A stretch of DNA of 64,000 nt, from positions 1 to 64,000 of the forward strand of contig NZ_MVIJ01000025.1 of assembly GCF_002086735.1 (NCBI RefSeq), in the 5' to 3' direction. Source of the DNA: Mycobacterium scrofulaceum. GTDB lineage: Bacteria; Actinomycetota; Actinomycetes; Mycobacteriales; Mycobacteriaceae. Below the pieces are notes generated by a model. That model was not told the DNA's origin. It worked only from the letters and a program-made list of their open reading frames with translations, and did no database searches. Below, piece after piece: positions 1 to 21,942 of this stretch (within the stretch, counting starts at the first letter, position 1; the number at the start of each line of letters is the position of its first letter). The translations under genes and the position numbers were made by a program.

Positions 1-13731
<13,731 letters not shown>

Positions 13732-13848
13732 GGCGTTGCGCCCCAGATAGTTTCGACGATACCGCGGCATTCGGGCAATGGCACCGCGATTCCTGGCTAC
13801 CATGGCCGGTGATCGTGACGGTGTCCCGCCAGTACACGGAGTGCTCAG

Positions 13849-14430
13849 ATGACAACAGCCCGCGTGCCCAAACTGCCGCTCGACGAAGCCACCGCCGCGG
13901 CCGACGAAGCGGCCGTCCCGAACTACATGGCGGAACTGAGCATTTTCCAGGTGCTGCTGAACCACCCGCCGCTGGCGCGTGCCATCAACGATCTGCTCGC
14001 CACCATGCTCTGGCACGGCGCGCTCGACCCGCGGTTGCGCGAGTTGGTGATCATGCGCATCGGCTGGCTCACCGCGTGCGACTACGAATGGACGCAGCAC
14101 TGGCGGGTCGCCTCGAGGCTGGGCGTGGCCGCCGACGACCTGCTCGGCGTGCGCGACTGGCGGGCGCACGACGGGTTCGGCGCGCGCGAGCGCGCCGTGC
14201 TGGCCGCCACCGACGACGTGGTCCGCGACGGCGCGGTGAGCGACGCCAGCTGGGCCGCCTGCGAGCGCGAATTAGGTGGCGACACAACGGTTCTCATCGA
14301 GCTCGTCACCGCGATCGGCGCGTGGCGGATGGTCGCGTCGATCCTGCACAGCCTGCGGGTTCCGCTCGAAGAGGGCGTGCCCAGCTGGCCGCCGGACGGT
14401 CGGTCGCCCGCCGGGGCCGTGATCGATTGA
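13849..14430 (+). CDS. Carboxymuconolactone decarboxylase / AhpD-fold family protein
   Basis: The 193-residue protein has the CMD core 'LRELVIMRIGWLTACDYEWTQH', here quoted only as its key residues: Glu before the helix, then a Cys and, seven residues later, a His. AhpD-type members use Cys-X-X-Cys plus His for peroxide or thiol chemistry; this one keeps only one Cys of that motif, as in the many family members of unknown substrate. It is soluble and has no signal peptide. The ATG at 13849 is preceded by a weak purine-rich site (CACGGAG) about 8 bases upstream. It lies 117 bp after the NRPS and 32 bp before the flavin oxidoreductase on the same strand, so it may be co-transcribed with either, but no functional link is visible. 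Family call firm, reaction unknown. Confidence 0.8.
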   Translation: MTTARVPKLPLDEATAAADEAAVPNYMAELSIFQVLLNHPPLARAINDLLATMLWHGALDPRLRELVIMRIGWLTACDYEWTQHWRVASRLGVAADDLLGVRDWRAHDGFGARERAVLAATDDVVRDGAVSDASWAACERELGGDTTVLIELVTAIGAWRMVASILHSLRVPLEEGVPSWPPDGRSPAGAVID

Positions 14431-14450
14431 CATATCGATCGGTGGCTCTC

Positions 14451-14456
14451 TAGCGT
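14451..14456 (+). promoter_or_regulatory. Probable -10 element (TAGCGT) of a leaderless promoter
   Basis: TAGCGT ends 6 bases before the ATG at 14463, the spacing expected when transcription starts at or next to the start codon. No Shine-Dalgarno sequence lies between. No convincing -35 is seen. Confidence 0.45.
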
Positions 14457-14462
14457 CGGGCA

Positions 14463-15587
14463 ATGCGTACCAGAGTCGCCGAGATGCTCGGCGTCGAATT
14501 TCCGATTTGCGCGTTCAGTCACTGCCGCGACGTGGTGGCCGCGGTGACCAATGCGGGCGGGTTCGGCGTCCTCGGTGCGGTGGCGCACAGCCCTGCGCGG
14601 CTGCACAGCGAACTGACCTGGATCTCCGAGCAGACCGGCGGGAAACCCTTCGGGGTGGACCTGCTGCTGCCGCCCAAGTACGTCGGCGCGGACGAGGGCG
14701 GCATCGACGCCAAGCAGGCGCGGGCGCTGCTGCCCGAGGAGCACCGCGCGTTCGTGGACGACATCCTCGCGCGGTACGGGATCACGGCGCCGGCGCAGGA
14801 GGCGCGTGCCTCCGCCGGCGGCCTGAACATCTCGCCCAAGGGCTACGGGCCGCTGCTGGACGTGGCGTTCGACCACGACATCAAGCTGATCGCCAGCGCC
14901 CTCGGCCCGCCGCCACCGGACCTGGTCGAGCGCGCCCACGACCGCGACGTGCTGGTGGCCGCGCTGGCCGGCACCACGCGCCACGCGCAACGGCACGCGG
15001 CCGCCGGCGTCGACCTGATCGTCGCGCAGGGGACCGAGGCGGGCGGGCACACCGGCGAGGTCGCCACCATGGTCCTGGTTCCCGAGGTCGTCGACGCCGT
15101 GTCGCCGGTCCCGGTCCTCGCCGCGGGCGGCATCGCCCGCGGCCGCCAGATCGCGGCGGCCCTGGCCCTCGGCGCCGAAGGCGTGTGGTGCGGGTCGGTG
15201 TGGCTGACCACCGAGGAGGCCGAGACGCCGCCGGTGGTCAAGGACAAGTTCCTGGCCGCCACCTCCTCGGATACCGTGCGCTCGCGGTCGATGACCGGCA
15301 AACCGGCCCGGATGCTGCGCACGGCCTGGACCGACGAATGGGAGCGGCCGGAAAAGCCCGACCCGCTCGGCATGCCGCTGCAGACGGCGCTCGTCACCGA
15401 GCCGCAGGTCCGCATCAACTCCGCGGCCGCTCACCCCGGCGCCAAGGCGCGCGAACTGGCCACCTACTTCGTCGGCCAGGTGGTGGGCTCGCTCGACCGG
15501 GTTCGCCCCACCCGAACGGTGGTGCTCGACATGGTCGAGGAGTTCATCGACACGATCGGGCGGCTCGAGGGTCTCGTCGAGAAGTGA
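14463..15587 (+). CDS. Nitronate monooxygenase-family FMN oxidoreductase (Rv1533 type)
   Basis: A 374-residue TIM-barrel flavoprotein of the 2-nitropropane dioxygenase/nitronate monooxygenase family. The N-terminus reads straight into the family's first strand (MLGVEFPICAFSH). The conserved GTEAGGH segment carries the probable catalytic His, and AAGGIARGRQIAAALALGA followed by GVWCGS is the FMN phosphate-binding region. Family members oxidise nitronates or act as NAD(P)H:flavin/quinone reductases; which applies here cannot be told. M. tuberculosis Rv1533 sits at the same place, two to three genes before ileS. The TetR gene found between Rv1533 and Rv1535 in M. tuberculosis is absent. Start ATG fits a leaderless promoter directly upstream. 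Confidence 0.88.
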   Translation: MRTRVAEMLGVEFPICAFSHCRDVVAAVTNAGGFGVLGAVAHSPARLHSELTWISEQTGGKPFGVDLLLPPKYVGADEGGIDAKQARALLPEEHRAFVDDILARYGITAPAQEARASAGGLNISPKGYGPLLDVAFDHDIKLIASALGPPPPDLVERAHDRDVLVAALAGTTRHAQRHAAAGVDLIVAQGTEAGGHTGEVATMVLVPEVVDAVSPVPVLAAGGIARGRQIAAALALGAEGVWCGSVWLTTEEAETPPVVKDKFLAATSSDTVRSRSMTGKPARMLRTAWTDEWERPEKPDPLGMPLQTALVTEPQVRINSAAAHPGAKARELATYFVGQVVGSLDRVRPTRTVVLDMVEEFIDTIGRLEGLVEK

Positions 15588-15774
15588 CCGGGCGGCCGGT
15601 CCCGGCGAACACAAGGTGAACAATCGGTGCCGACCGGCGAAGCCATATCCGCTGGCCACAGGGCTGGAGGCTGGCTGGATCCTGTGGGATCGCCCCGGAA
15701 ATCCGTAGAGATCGCGACACGTGGTGCCGAGGCGTTTGACCCGGTCGTACCCGTCGTGCATTATCGGTCGGGTA

Positions 15775-15950
15775 TGCACCTCGTTAGGTGAGGCGTCTAC
15801 ACGAATACAGGCCACTGACCCCGAACGTCGAGAGACGCCCCGGGTCAGGACAGCTCCTCCCGGCTTAAGGGTTGAGCCCAGGTGGCTTCCGGCTCGGATT
15901 GTTTTCCAGGCCAGGACACGTCGTGTGGTGCCGAAGCTCTGACGAGAGGG
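15775..15950 (+). ncRNA. M-box (ykoK-type) magnesium riboswitch
   Basis: The hallmark GTTAGGTGAGGC is at 15783-15794, followed by ACACGAATACAGGCCACTG, the segment CCCGAACGTCGAGAGACGCC (15820-15839), GGGTCAGGACAG and the closing GCCGAAGCTCTGA near 15942. Order and spacing match the M-box fold, which binds Mg2+ and lowers expression downstream. In M. tuberculosis an M-box precedes the equivalent gene Rv1535, which supports the call. The preceding bases 15588-15774 show nothing I can name beyond the promoter this leader must have. No U-tract terminator follows, so control may be by Rho or translation. Confidence 0.92.
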
Positions 15951-16002
15951 GTGCGGATCTCCGGCGGTCGTCGGGTTTCTGCTCCTCATGCTGCGCGCAG
16001 AT

Positions 16003-16024
16003 CGTGTGCGGACGACCGCACGCG
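16003..16024 (+). other. Stem-loop in the M-box leader
   Basis: CGTGTGCGG and CCGCACGCG pair over 9 positions (one G-U) around an ACGA loop, between the aptamer and the small ORF. It lacks a T-run, so it is not a classical intrinsic terminator; it could be part of the expression platform. Confidence 0.5.
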
Positions 16025-16051
16025 TCGTGACCGCGAGGAGGTGAGGGACAC

Positions 16052-16132
16052 ATGAGTTCCAGTGACAGTCCGGACCGAAGTCCGAGCTCCGTCTCGTCCC
16101 GATCCGGTCTCCGGTTCGACGTCCTCGGCTGA
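16052..16132 (+). CDS. Small ORF (26 residues) inside the M-box leader
   Basis: An ATG at 16052 follows an ideal ribosome-binding site (AGGAGGT at 16036-16042, 9 bases spacing), the strongest Shine-Dalgarno in this part of the window. The ORF encodes a Ser/Asp/Arg-rich peptide starting MSSSDSPDRSP and stops with TGA at 16130-16132, 115 bp before the Rv1535-type gene. No family is recognised. Its position between riboswitch and main gene suggests a regulatory upstream ORF, whose translation could affect Rho access or downstream initiation. That it is translated is inferred from the ribosome-binding site only. Confidence 0.5.
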   Translation: MSSSDSPDRSPSSVSSRSGLRFDVLG

Positions 16133-16140
16133 GGCGTCAC

Positions 16141-16169
16141 AACGCTAAGTGGCTTATCGGCCAAGCGTT
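16141..16169 (+). other. Stem-loop just after the leader ORF
   Basis: AACGCT (16141-16146) pairs with AGCGTT (16164-16169), and inside it TGGC pairs with GCCA around TTATCG, leaving a 3-base bulge. It begins 8 bases after the small ORF stop, so ribosomes ending there could influence it. Function inferred only. Confidence 0.4.
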
Positions 16170-16247
16170 CTGGGATCGGAACCGCGACGGGACTTCGACA
16201 CGTCAGTCCAATTAGTCCCCGTTAGAAATCCCCTCCAGGAGGCGACC

Positions 16248-16490
16248 ATGACCGCAGCTCTGTACGACGAAGTGGTGACCGCAGCGCCCGCCCGCACGCT
16301 GAAGGTGGTGCGCGACACCGACACCATCGCCGCGCCCGCCAAGAAGAAGGCGACCCGCCGGGCGGACGCCCCGGCCTTCGGGGCCGGCGGCGACCCGCTG
16401 GTGGACGGCGCGACCCGCCTGCTGAGCATCCCGCTGCGGCACGTCTACGCGGCCCTGTGGCGCGTCGGTGTGCTCGACATTCAGGCGTGA
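16248..16490 (+). CDS. Small conserved mycobacterial protein, Rv1535 type
   Basis: An 80-residue protein starting MTAALYDEVV. The chosen ATG follows AGGAGG at 16236-16241 with good spacing; the frame is open further upstream but without a comparable site. There is a Lys/Arg patch (KKKATRR) near residue 34 and an amphipathic C-terminal third (LLSIPLRHVYAALWRVGVLDIQA). No signal peptide, membrane helix or known domain is clear. Family knowledge: M. tuberculosis Rv1535 lies at this position, follows an M-box and rises in low Mg2+. The M-box here argues for the same control. A role in Mg2+ limitation is plausible but unproven; the biochemical function is unknown. Confidence 0.8.
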   Translation: MTAALYDEVVTAAPARTLKVVRDTDTIAAPAKKKATRRADAPAFGAGGDPLVDGATRLLSIPLRHVYAALWRVGVLDIQA

Positions 16491-16514
16491 TCCGATGGAC
16501 AGCGACCAACCACG

Positions 16515-16571
16515 GCTCCAAGGGGCTACCCGGCCGCAGGCGTGACCTGTGACCAGGTAGCCCCTTGGGGT
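16515..16571 (+). terminator. Long stem-loop between the Rv1535-type gene and the ileS leader
   Basis: CCAAGGGGCTACC (16518-16530) and GGTAGCCCCTTGG (16556-16568) are perfectly complementary over 13 bp, extended to about 16 with G-U pairs, around a 25-base loop. It sits 25 bp after the upstream stop. There is no T-run, as is common for mycobacterial terminators. It probably insulates the M-box transcript from the T-box transcript, though it could also be part of the ileS 5' leader. Confidence 0.55.
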
Positions 16572-16576
16572 GCTTG

Positions 16577-16810
16577 GCCTGAGTAGAATCGACCCACTGG
16601 CATCGATCCGGCATCACCGGGGAGCCTTCGGAAGAACAGCCGGCTTCGGCGGCGGGGCCGGCCCAGTAGAACCGAACGGGTGGGCCCGTCACAGCCTCCA
16701 ACGAGCGGCCACGCGACAGCGCGGCAAGCGGGGTGGTACCGCGGCGCTCGCGCAGACAGCGCGTCGTCGTCCCCGGCCTGACCATAGGCATGCAGGAGAC
16801 GACGCGCACC
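16577..16810 (+). ncRNA. T-box leader of ileS (tRNA-Ile sensor)
   Basis: The diagnostic T-box element GGGTGGTACCGCGG is at 16731-16744. The likely specifier codon ATC (Ile) is in GGCATCACCGGGG at 16613-16615, followed by the AGCCTTCGGAAGAAC stem. GCGCGTCGTC (16759-16768) is perfectly complementary to GACGACGCGC (16798-16807), whose first base is the last base of the AGGAG ribosome-binding site (16794-16798). A helix there would mask initiation of ileS, while the T-box helix uses part of the same upstream strand. This fits the translational T-box control known for actinobacterial ileS: uncharged tRNA-Ile frees the start. Confidence 0.92.
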
Positions 16811-19800
16811 GTGACCGAAAACGCTGACGCCAGGGCTTATCCCAAGCAGGCGGGCGGAGCACCCGACTTCCCGGCCCTCGAACTCGAGGTCCTCGACTAC
16901 TGGGCCCGCGACGACACCTTCCGGGCCAGCATCGCGCGCCGCGACGGCGCCCAAGAGTACGTCTTCTACGACGGGCCGCCGTTCGCGAACGGGCTGCCGC
17001 ACTACGGGCACCTGCTCACCGGCTACGTCAAGGACATCGTGCCGCGGTACCGCACCATGCGCGGCTACAAGGTGGAGCGCCGATTTGGCTGGGACACCCA
17101 CGGATTGCCCGCCGAGCTCGAGGTCGAGCGCCAGCTGGGCATCAACGACAAGTCGCAGATCGACGACATGGGGATCGCGGCGTTCAACGAGGCCTGCCGC
17201 GAATCGGTGTTGCGTTACACCGACGAATGGCGGGCCTACGTCACCCGCCAGGCGCGCTGGGTGGACTTCGACAACGACTACAAGACGCTCGACCTGTCCT
17301 ACATGGAGTCGGTCATCTGGGCGTTCAAGCAGCTGTGGGACAAGGGCCTGGCGTACGAGGGCTACCGCGTCCTGCCGTACTGCTGGCGCGACGAAACCCC
17401 GTTGTCCAACCACGAATTGCGGATGGACGACGATGTCTACCAAAGCCGCCAGGACCCGGCGCTGACCGTGGGTTTCAAAGTGGTCGGCGGGGCGCTGGAC
17501 GGCGCTTATCTGTTGGTGTGGACGACGACGCCGTGGACCCTGCCGTCGAACCTGGCGGTCGCCGTGAACCCGGACGTGACCTATGTGCAGGTGCGTGTGG
17601 GGGAGCGGCGTTTCGTGCTGGCCGAGCCTCGGCTGGCCGCCTACGCCCGCGAGTTGGGGGAAGAGCCCGAGGTCCTGGGCGGGTATCGGGGCGCGGATTT
17701 GCTGGGCACGCGCTACCTGCCGCCATTCCCGTATTTCATGGAGAGCCCCAATGCCTTTCGGGTGCTGCCGGGCGAATTCGTCACCACCGAGGACGGCACC
17801 GGGATCGTGCACATGGCGCCGGCCTACGGCGAGGACGACATGGCGACCTGCGACGCGGCGGGCATCGCCCCGGTCACCCCGGTGGATGCCAAGGGCCGCT
17901 TCGACTCGACCGTTCCGGATTACCAGGGGCAGCGCGTCTTCGACGCCAACCCCAACATCATCCGCGACCTCAAGAACGGGACCGGCCCGGCCGCGGCCAA
18001 CGGCGCGGTGCTGCTGCGCCACGAGACCTACGAGCACCCCTACCCGCATTGCTGGCGCTGCCGCAATCCGCTGATCTACCGGGCGGTGTCGTCGTGGTTC
18101 GTCGCCGTCACCGCGTTCCGGGACCGCATGGTGGAACTCAACCAGCAGATCACCTGGTACCCCGAACACGTCAAGGACGGCCAGTTCGGCAAGTGGCTGC
18201 AGGGTGCCCGCGACTGGTCGATCTCGCGAAACCGCTACTGGGGCAGCCCCATCCCGGTGTGGAAGTCCGACGACCCGGCCTACCCGCGCATCGACGTCTA
18301 CGGGAGCCTGGACGAGCTGGAGCGCGACTTCGGGGTGCGTCCCGACAACCTGCACCGGCCCTACATCGACGAGCTGACCCGGCCCAACCCCGACGACCCG
18401 ACCGGCCAAAGCACCATGCGGCGCATCCCCGACGTGCTCGACGTGTGGTTCGATTCCGGGTCGATGCCCTATGCGCAGGTGCACTACCCGTTCGAGAATC
18501 GCGAGTGGTTCGACACCCATTACCCGGGCGACTTCATCGTCGAGTACATCGGGCAGACCCGCGGCTGGTTCTACACGCTGCACGTGCTGGCGACCGCGCT
18601 GTTCGACCGGCCGGCGTTCAAAACCTGCGTCGCGCACGGCATCGTGCTGGGCTCCGACGGGCAGAAGATGAGCAAGTCGCTGCGCAACTACCCGGATGTG
18701 TCCGAGGTGTTCGACCGCGACGGCTCCGACGCCATGCGGTGGTTCCTGATGGCGTCGCCGATCCTGCGCGGCGGCAACCTGATCGTCACCGAGCAGGGTA
18801 TCCGCGAGGGCGTGCGGCAGGTGCTGCTGCCGCTGTGGAACGCCTACAGCTTCCTGGCCCTCTACGCGCCGAAAGTCGGCACCTGGCGCACCGATTCGCG
18901 CCAGGTGCTGGACCGCTACATCCTGGCCAAGCTCGCCGACCTGCGCGAGAACCTGACCCGCGAGATGGACAGCTGCGACATCTCGCGGGCCTGCGAGCAC
19001 CTGCGCCAGTTCACCGAGGCGCTCACGAATTGGTATGTGCGCCGGTCGCGTTCGCGGTTCTGGGAGGAAGACCCCGACGCCATCGACACCCTGCACACCG
19101 TGCTCGAGGTGACCGCGCGGCTGGCCGCGCCACTGCTGCCGTCGGCCACCGAGATCGTCTGGCGGGGGCTCACCGGCGGGCGGTCGGTGCACCTCACCGA
19201 CTGGCCGGAAGCCGGCGTCGTGCCCGCCGACCCCGAGCTGGTCGCCGCGATGGATCTGGTCCGCGAGGTGTGTTCGGCCGCGTCGTCCCTGCGCAAGGCC
19301 AAGAAGCTGCGGGTGCGTCTGCCGCTGCCGAAATTGACCGTGGCGGTGGACGATCCGCGCCGGCTGGAGCCGTTCGCCGACCTGATCGCCGACGAGCTCA
19401 ACGTCAAGCGCGTCGAGCTGACCGACGCGATCGACACCTACGGCACCTTCGAGCTCACCGTCAACGCCCGGGTGGCCGGGCCGCGGCTGGGCAAGGACGT
19501 GCAGGCCGCCATCAAGGCGGTCAAGGCGGGCGAGGGCGTCGTCAACCCGGACGGCACCCTGACCGCGGGGCCCGCGGTGCTGCAGCCCGAGGAGTACAGC
19601 TCGCGGCTGGTGGCCGCCGACCCGGAGTTCACCGCGGCGCTGCCCGACGGGGCGGGGCTGGTGGTGCTCGACGGCACGGTCACTCCGGAGCTCGAGGCCG
19701 AGGGTTGGGCCAAGGACCGCATCCGCGAGCTGCAGGAGCTGCGCAAATCCACGGGTCTCGAGGTGTCCGACCGGATCGCCGTGGTGATGTCGGTGCCGGC

Positions 19801-19936
19801 CGAACGCATCGACTGGGCGCGCACGCACCGCGACCTGATCGCCGGTGAGATCCTGGCGACCAGTTTCGAATTCGGCGAACCGGTCGACGGTGCCGACATC
19901 GGCGACGGCGTTCGCGTGAGCATCGCCAAAGCCTGA
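16811..19936 (+). CDS. ileS: Isoleucyl-tRNA synthetase
   Basis: Charges tRNA-Ile with isoleucine in the cytoplasm and edits misactivated valine. The protein is 1041 residues, the length usual for mycobacteria. The class I HIGH motif appears as HYGH at residues 64-67 and KMSKS at 619-623; the CP1 editing domain lies between, and anticodon-binding and C-terminal domains follow. Start: GTG at 16811 (VTENADARAYPK), 12 bases after AGGAG; an in-frame ATG at 16790 overlaps the T-box sequestering element and has no site of its own. Length and sequence character are of the eukaryote-like IleRS class known in mycobacteria and linked with natural mupirocin tolerance. Regulated by the T-box directly upstream. 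Confidence 0.98.
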   Translation: MTENADARAYPKQAGGAPDFPALELEVLDYWARDDTFRASIARRDGAQEYVFYDGPPFANGLPHYGHLLTGYVKDIVPRYRTMRGYKVERRFGWDTHGLPAELEVERQLGINDKSQIDDMGIAAFNEACRESVLRYTDEWRAYVTRQARWVDFDNDYKTLDLSYMESVIWAFKQLWDKGLAYEGYRVLPYCWRDETPLSNHELRMDDDVYQSRQDPALTVGFKVVGGALDGAYLLVWTTTPWTLPSNLAVAVNPDVTYVQVRVGERRFVLAEPRLAAYARELGEEPEVLGGYRGADLLGTRYLPPFPYFMESPNAFRVLPGEFVTTEDGTGIVHMAPAYGEDDMATCDAAGIAPVTPVDAKGRFDSTVPDYQGQRVFDANPNIIRDLKNGTGPAAANGAVLLRHETYEHPYPHCWRCRNPLIYRAVSSWFVAVTAFRDRMVELNQQITWYPEHVKDGQFGKWLQGARDWSISRNRYWGSPIPVWKSDDPAYPRIDVYGSLDELERDFGVRPDNLHRPYIDELTRPNPDDPTGQSTMRRIPDVLDVWFDSGSMPYAQVHYPFENREWFDTHYPGDFIVEYIGQTRGWFYTLHVLATALFDRPAFKTCVAHGIVLGSDGQKMSKSLRNYPDVSEVFDRDGSDAMRWFLMASPILRGGNLIVTEQGIREGVRQVLLPLWNAYSFLALYAPKVGTWRTDSRQVLDRYILAKLADLRENLTREMDSCDISRACEHLRQFTEALTNWYVRRSRSRFWEEDPDAIDTLHTVLEVTARLAAPLLPSATEIVWRGLTGGRSVHLTDWPEAGVVPADPELVAAMDLVREVCSAASSLRKAKKLRVRLPLPKLTVAVDDPRRLEPFADLIADELNVKRVELTDAIDTYGTFELTVNARVAGPRLGKDVQAAIKAVKAGEGVVNPDGTLTAGPAVLQPEEYSSRLVAADPEFTAALPDGAGLVVLDGTVTPELEAEGWAKDRIRELQELRKSTGLEVSDRIAVVMSVPAERIDWARTHRDLIAGEILATSFEFGEPVDGADIGDGVRVSIAKA

Positions 19937-19943
19937 CCCGCGC

Positions 19944-20005
19944 CGAGATCGACGCTGGCGCGCGAAAGTGCGAGGCGAGTAGACGTCGCGCTGGGGTCAA
20001 TCTCG
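19944..20005. terminator. Imperfect inverted repeat between convergent ileS and a membrane gene
   Basis: CGAGATCGAC (19944-19953) and GTCAATCTCG (19996-20005) are inverted copies with one mismatch, straddling the ends of two converging genes (the right arm includes the stop of the minus-strand gene). A bidirectional terminator is plausible; the stem is long-looped and weak. Confidence 0.3.
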
Positions 20006-20497
20006 ATGGGAGCGCAGCGCGCGGTGGGCATGGGGCCAGAACGGCATGCCCGCCACGACGGTCGCCCCGGTGGCAATGAGTCCGACCGCGACGTCAACGC
20101 TCTCGCGTCCATCCGAGGCCCAGTAAACGTCCTTGAGGTCCAACAGCAGCGCGAGCTCGTCGACGATCATGGCGTTCGCGGCACCGTACGCGATGGCCGC
20201 CGCCGGATGCCGCCGCTGCTTCTCGGTTCCGCGTAGCCCCACGCCGCCCACCGTCGCCAGCATCCCGATACCGATGTTGTAGTGGTGAAAGTGCTTCCCG
20301 CCCAACGACATCCCGCCCCCCGAGGGACCATGGCCCGCGCGGATCCAATGTGTGAGCGCACGCAGCCCGGCGAACGTGAGGGTGAACGACGTCCACGCCA
20401 GCACCGTGGCCTGCTCACCGGGCTGCAGCCGCTCGTTCCACTCATGGCGCACCCGCTCCCACCGAGACGTCGGTGCGTCGGTGCCGTCAGCCTCCAT
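19997..20497 (-). CDS. Multi-pass membrane protein with a His cluster, unknown function
   Basis: A 166-residue protein with about four hydrophobic segments (ATVLAWTSFTLTFAGL, NIGIGMLATVGGVGL, AAAIAYGAANAMIVDELALLL, VAVGLIATGATVVAGM). Between them lies GKHFHHYNIG, and after the third comes DELALLLDLKDVYW; this His-cluster plus acidic pattern recurs in actinobacterial membrane proteins of unknown role and could bind a metal. Start ATG at 20497 is preferred over the in-frame ATG at 20518 because a -10-like TAGCGT (20511-20506 on the minus strand) ends 8 bases before it, and because 20518 would leave only 11 bp to the divergent dinX. I do not recognise a named family. Confidence 0.65.
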   Translation of the reverse strand: MEADGTDAPTSRWERVRHEWNERLQPGEQATVLAWTSFTLTFAGLRALTHWIRAGHGPSGGGMSLGGKHFHHYNIGIGMLATVGGVGLRGTEKQRRHPAAAIAYGAANAMIVDELALLLDLKDVYWASDGRESVDVAVGLIATGATVVAGMPFWPHAHRALRSHRD

Positions 20498-20517
20498 ACC
20501 CAACGACGCTAGACCCA

Positions 20518-20523
20518 TAGCAT
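20518..20523 (+). promoter_or_regulatory. Probable -10 (TAGCAT) for leaderless dinX
   Basis: TAGCAT ends 6 bases before the GTG start of dinX. A divergent TAGCGT on the minus strand (20511-20506) serves the membrane gene, so two back-to-back -10 boxes share about 30 bp. Confidence 0.4.
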
Positions 20524-20529
20524 CGATGC

Positions 20530-21942
20530 GTGGAGTCCCGTTGGGTGCTGCACCTGGACATGGATGCGTTCTTCGCCTCGGTCGAACAACTCACCCGGCC
20601 GACCCTGCGCGGGCGGCCGGTGCTGGTCGGCGGCCTGGGCGGGCGCGGCGTGGTGGCCGGGGCCAGCTATGAAGCCCGGGTGTTCGGCGCCCGCTCGGCC
20701 ATGCCGATGCATCAGGCCCGGCGCCTGATCGGGGTGACCGCGGTGGTGCTGCCGCCGCGCGGGGTGGTCTACGGGGTGGCCAGCCGGCGCGTCTTCGACA
20801 CCGTGCGCGCCGTGGTGCCGGTCGTCGAGCAGCTGTCTTTCGACGAGGGCTTCGGCGAACCGCCCCACCTCGCCGGCGCCTCCGCCGGGGAGGTCGAGGC
20901 GTTCTGCGAAGACCTGCGGCGGCGGGTGCGCGACGAGACGGGCCTGATCGCCTCGGTCGGCGCCGGCTCGGGCAAGCAGATCGCCAAGATCGCCTCCGGC
21001 CTGGCGAAGCCCGACGGCATCCGGGTGGTCGGGCGCGCCGAAGAGCGGTCGCTGCTCCGCGGCCTGCCGGTGCGGCGGCTGTGGGGCATCGGCCCGGTCG
21101 CCGAGGAGAAGCTGAACCGGCTCGGCATCGAGACGATCGGCCAGCTGGCCGCCCTGACCGACGCCGAGGCCGCCAACATCCTGGGCGCGACGATCGGGCC
21201 GGCCCTGCACCGCCTGGCCCGCGGCATCGACGACCGCCCCGTCGCCGAGCGCGCGGAAGCCAAGCAGATCAGCTCCGAGTCCACCTTCGCGGCCGACCTG
21301 ACCACCCTGGAGCAGCTGCGCGAGGCGATCGACCCCATCGCCGAGCACGCCCACCAACGGCTGCTGCGCGACGGCCGCGGCGCCCGCACCGTCACGGTGA
21401 AGCTGAAGAAATCCGACATGAGCACGCTGACCCGTTCGGCGACGCTGCCCTATGCGACCACCGAGCCCGGCGCGCTCGTCGCGGTGGCCCGCCGGCTGCT
21501 GCTCGACCCGCGCGAGATCGGGCCGATTCGCCTGCTGGGCGTGGGCTTTTCGGGATTGAGCGACGTGCGGCAGGAGTCGCTGTTCCCCGACCTGGAGTTC
21601 GCGGGGGAGACCTCGGAAGGGCATCCCGTGGAGACGGCGACCGAGGCCATGTTCGCACCGGCGGCCGAGGCGGGCTCGCCGTGGCGGGTGGGAGACGACG
21701 TGGCGCACCGCGAGCTCGGCCACGGCTGGGTGCAGGGCGCGGGCCACGGCGTGGTGACCGTCCGGTTCGAGACCCGCAGCTCCGGGCCGGGCCCGGCCCG
21801 GACGTTCCCGGTCGGCACCGCCGAGCTGGCCAAGGCCAACCCGGTGGATTCGCTGGACTGGCCGGACTACCTGGGCGCGCTGCAGGCCCGGGAAGCGAAC
21901 GCGCCGTCAACCCCACCGGGCGACGACGTCGCCGACCGGTAG
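20530..21942 (+). CDS. dinX: Y-family DNA polymerase IV (DinX)
   Basis: A translesion DNA polymerase of 470 residues. The N-terminal HLDMDAFFASVEQ carries the first metal-binding Asp; LSFDEGF carries the Asp-Glu pair of the palm; GSGKQIAKIASGLAKPDG and the helix-hairpin-helix RLWGIGPVAEEKL follow, then the little-finger domain and a C-terminal tail. The start is a GTG (VESRWVLHLDMD), supported by the position of the first strand only ten residues in and by the -10 box just upstream. It corresponds to M. tuberculosis Rv1537 at the same place. Its end overlaps the end of convergent ansA by 36 bp. It is expected to copy past damaged bases; an SOS box is not visible upstream. Confidence 0.95.
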   Translation: MESRWVLHLDMDAFFASVEQLTRPTLRGRPVLVGGLGGRGVVAGASYEARVFGARSAMPMHQARRLIGVTAVVLPPRGVVYGVASRRVFDTVRAVVPVVEQLSFDEGFGEPPHLAGASAGEVEAFCEDLRRRVRDETGLIASVGAGSGKQIAKIASGLAKPDGIRVVGRAEERSLLRGLPVRRLWGIGPVAEEKLNRLGIETIGQLAALTDAEAANILGATIGPALHRLARGIDDRPVAERAEAKQISSESTFAADLTTLEQLREAIDPIAEHAHQRLLRDGRGARTVTVKLKKSDMSTLTRSATLPYATTEPGALVAVARRLLLDPREIGPIRLLGVGFSGLSDVRQESLFPDLEFAGETSEGHPVETATEAMFAPAAEAGSPWRVGDDVAHRELGHGWVQGAGHGVVTVRFETRSSGPGPARTFPVGTAELAKANPVDSLDWPDYLGALQAREANAPSTPPGDDVADR

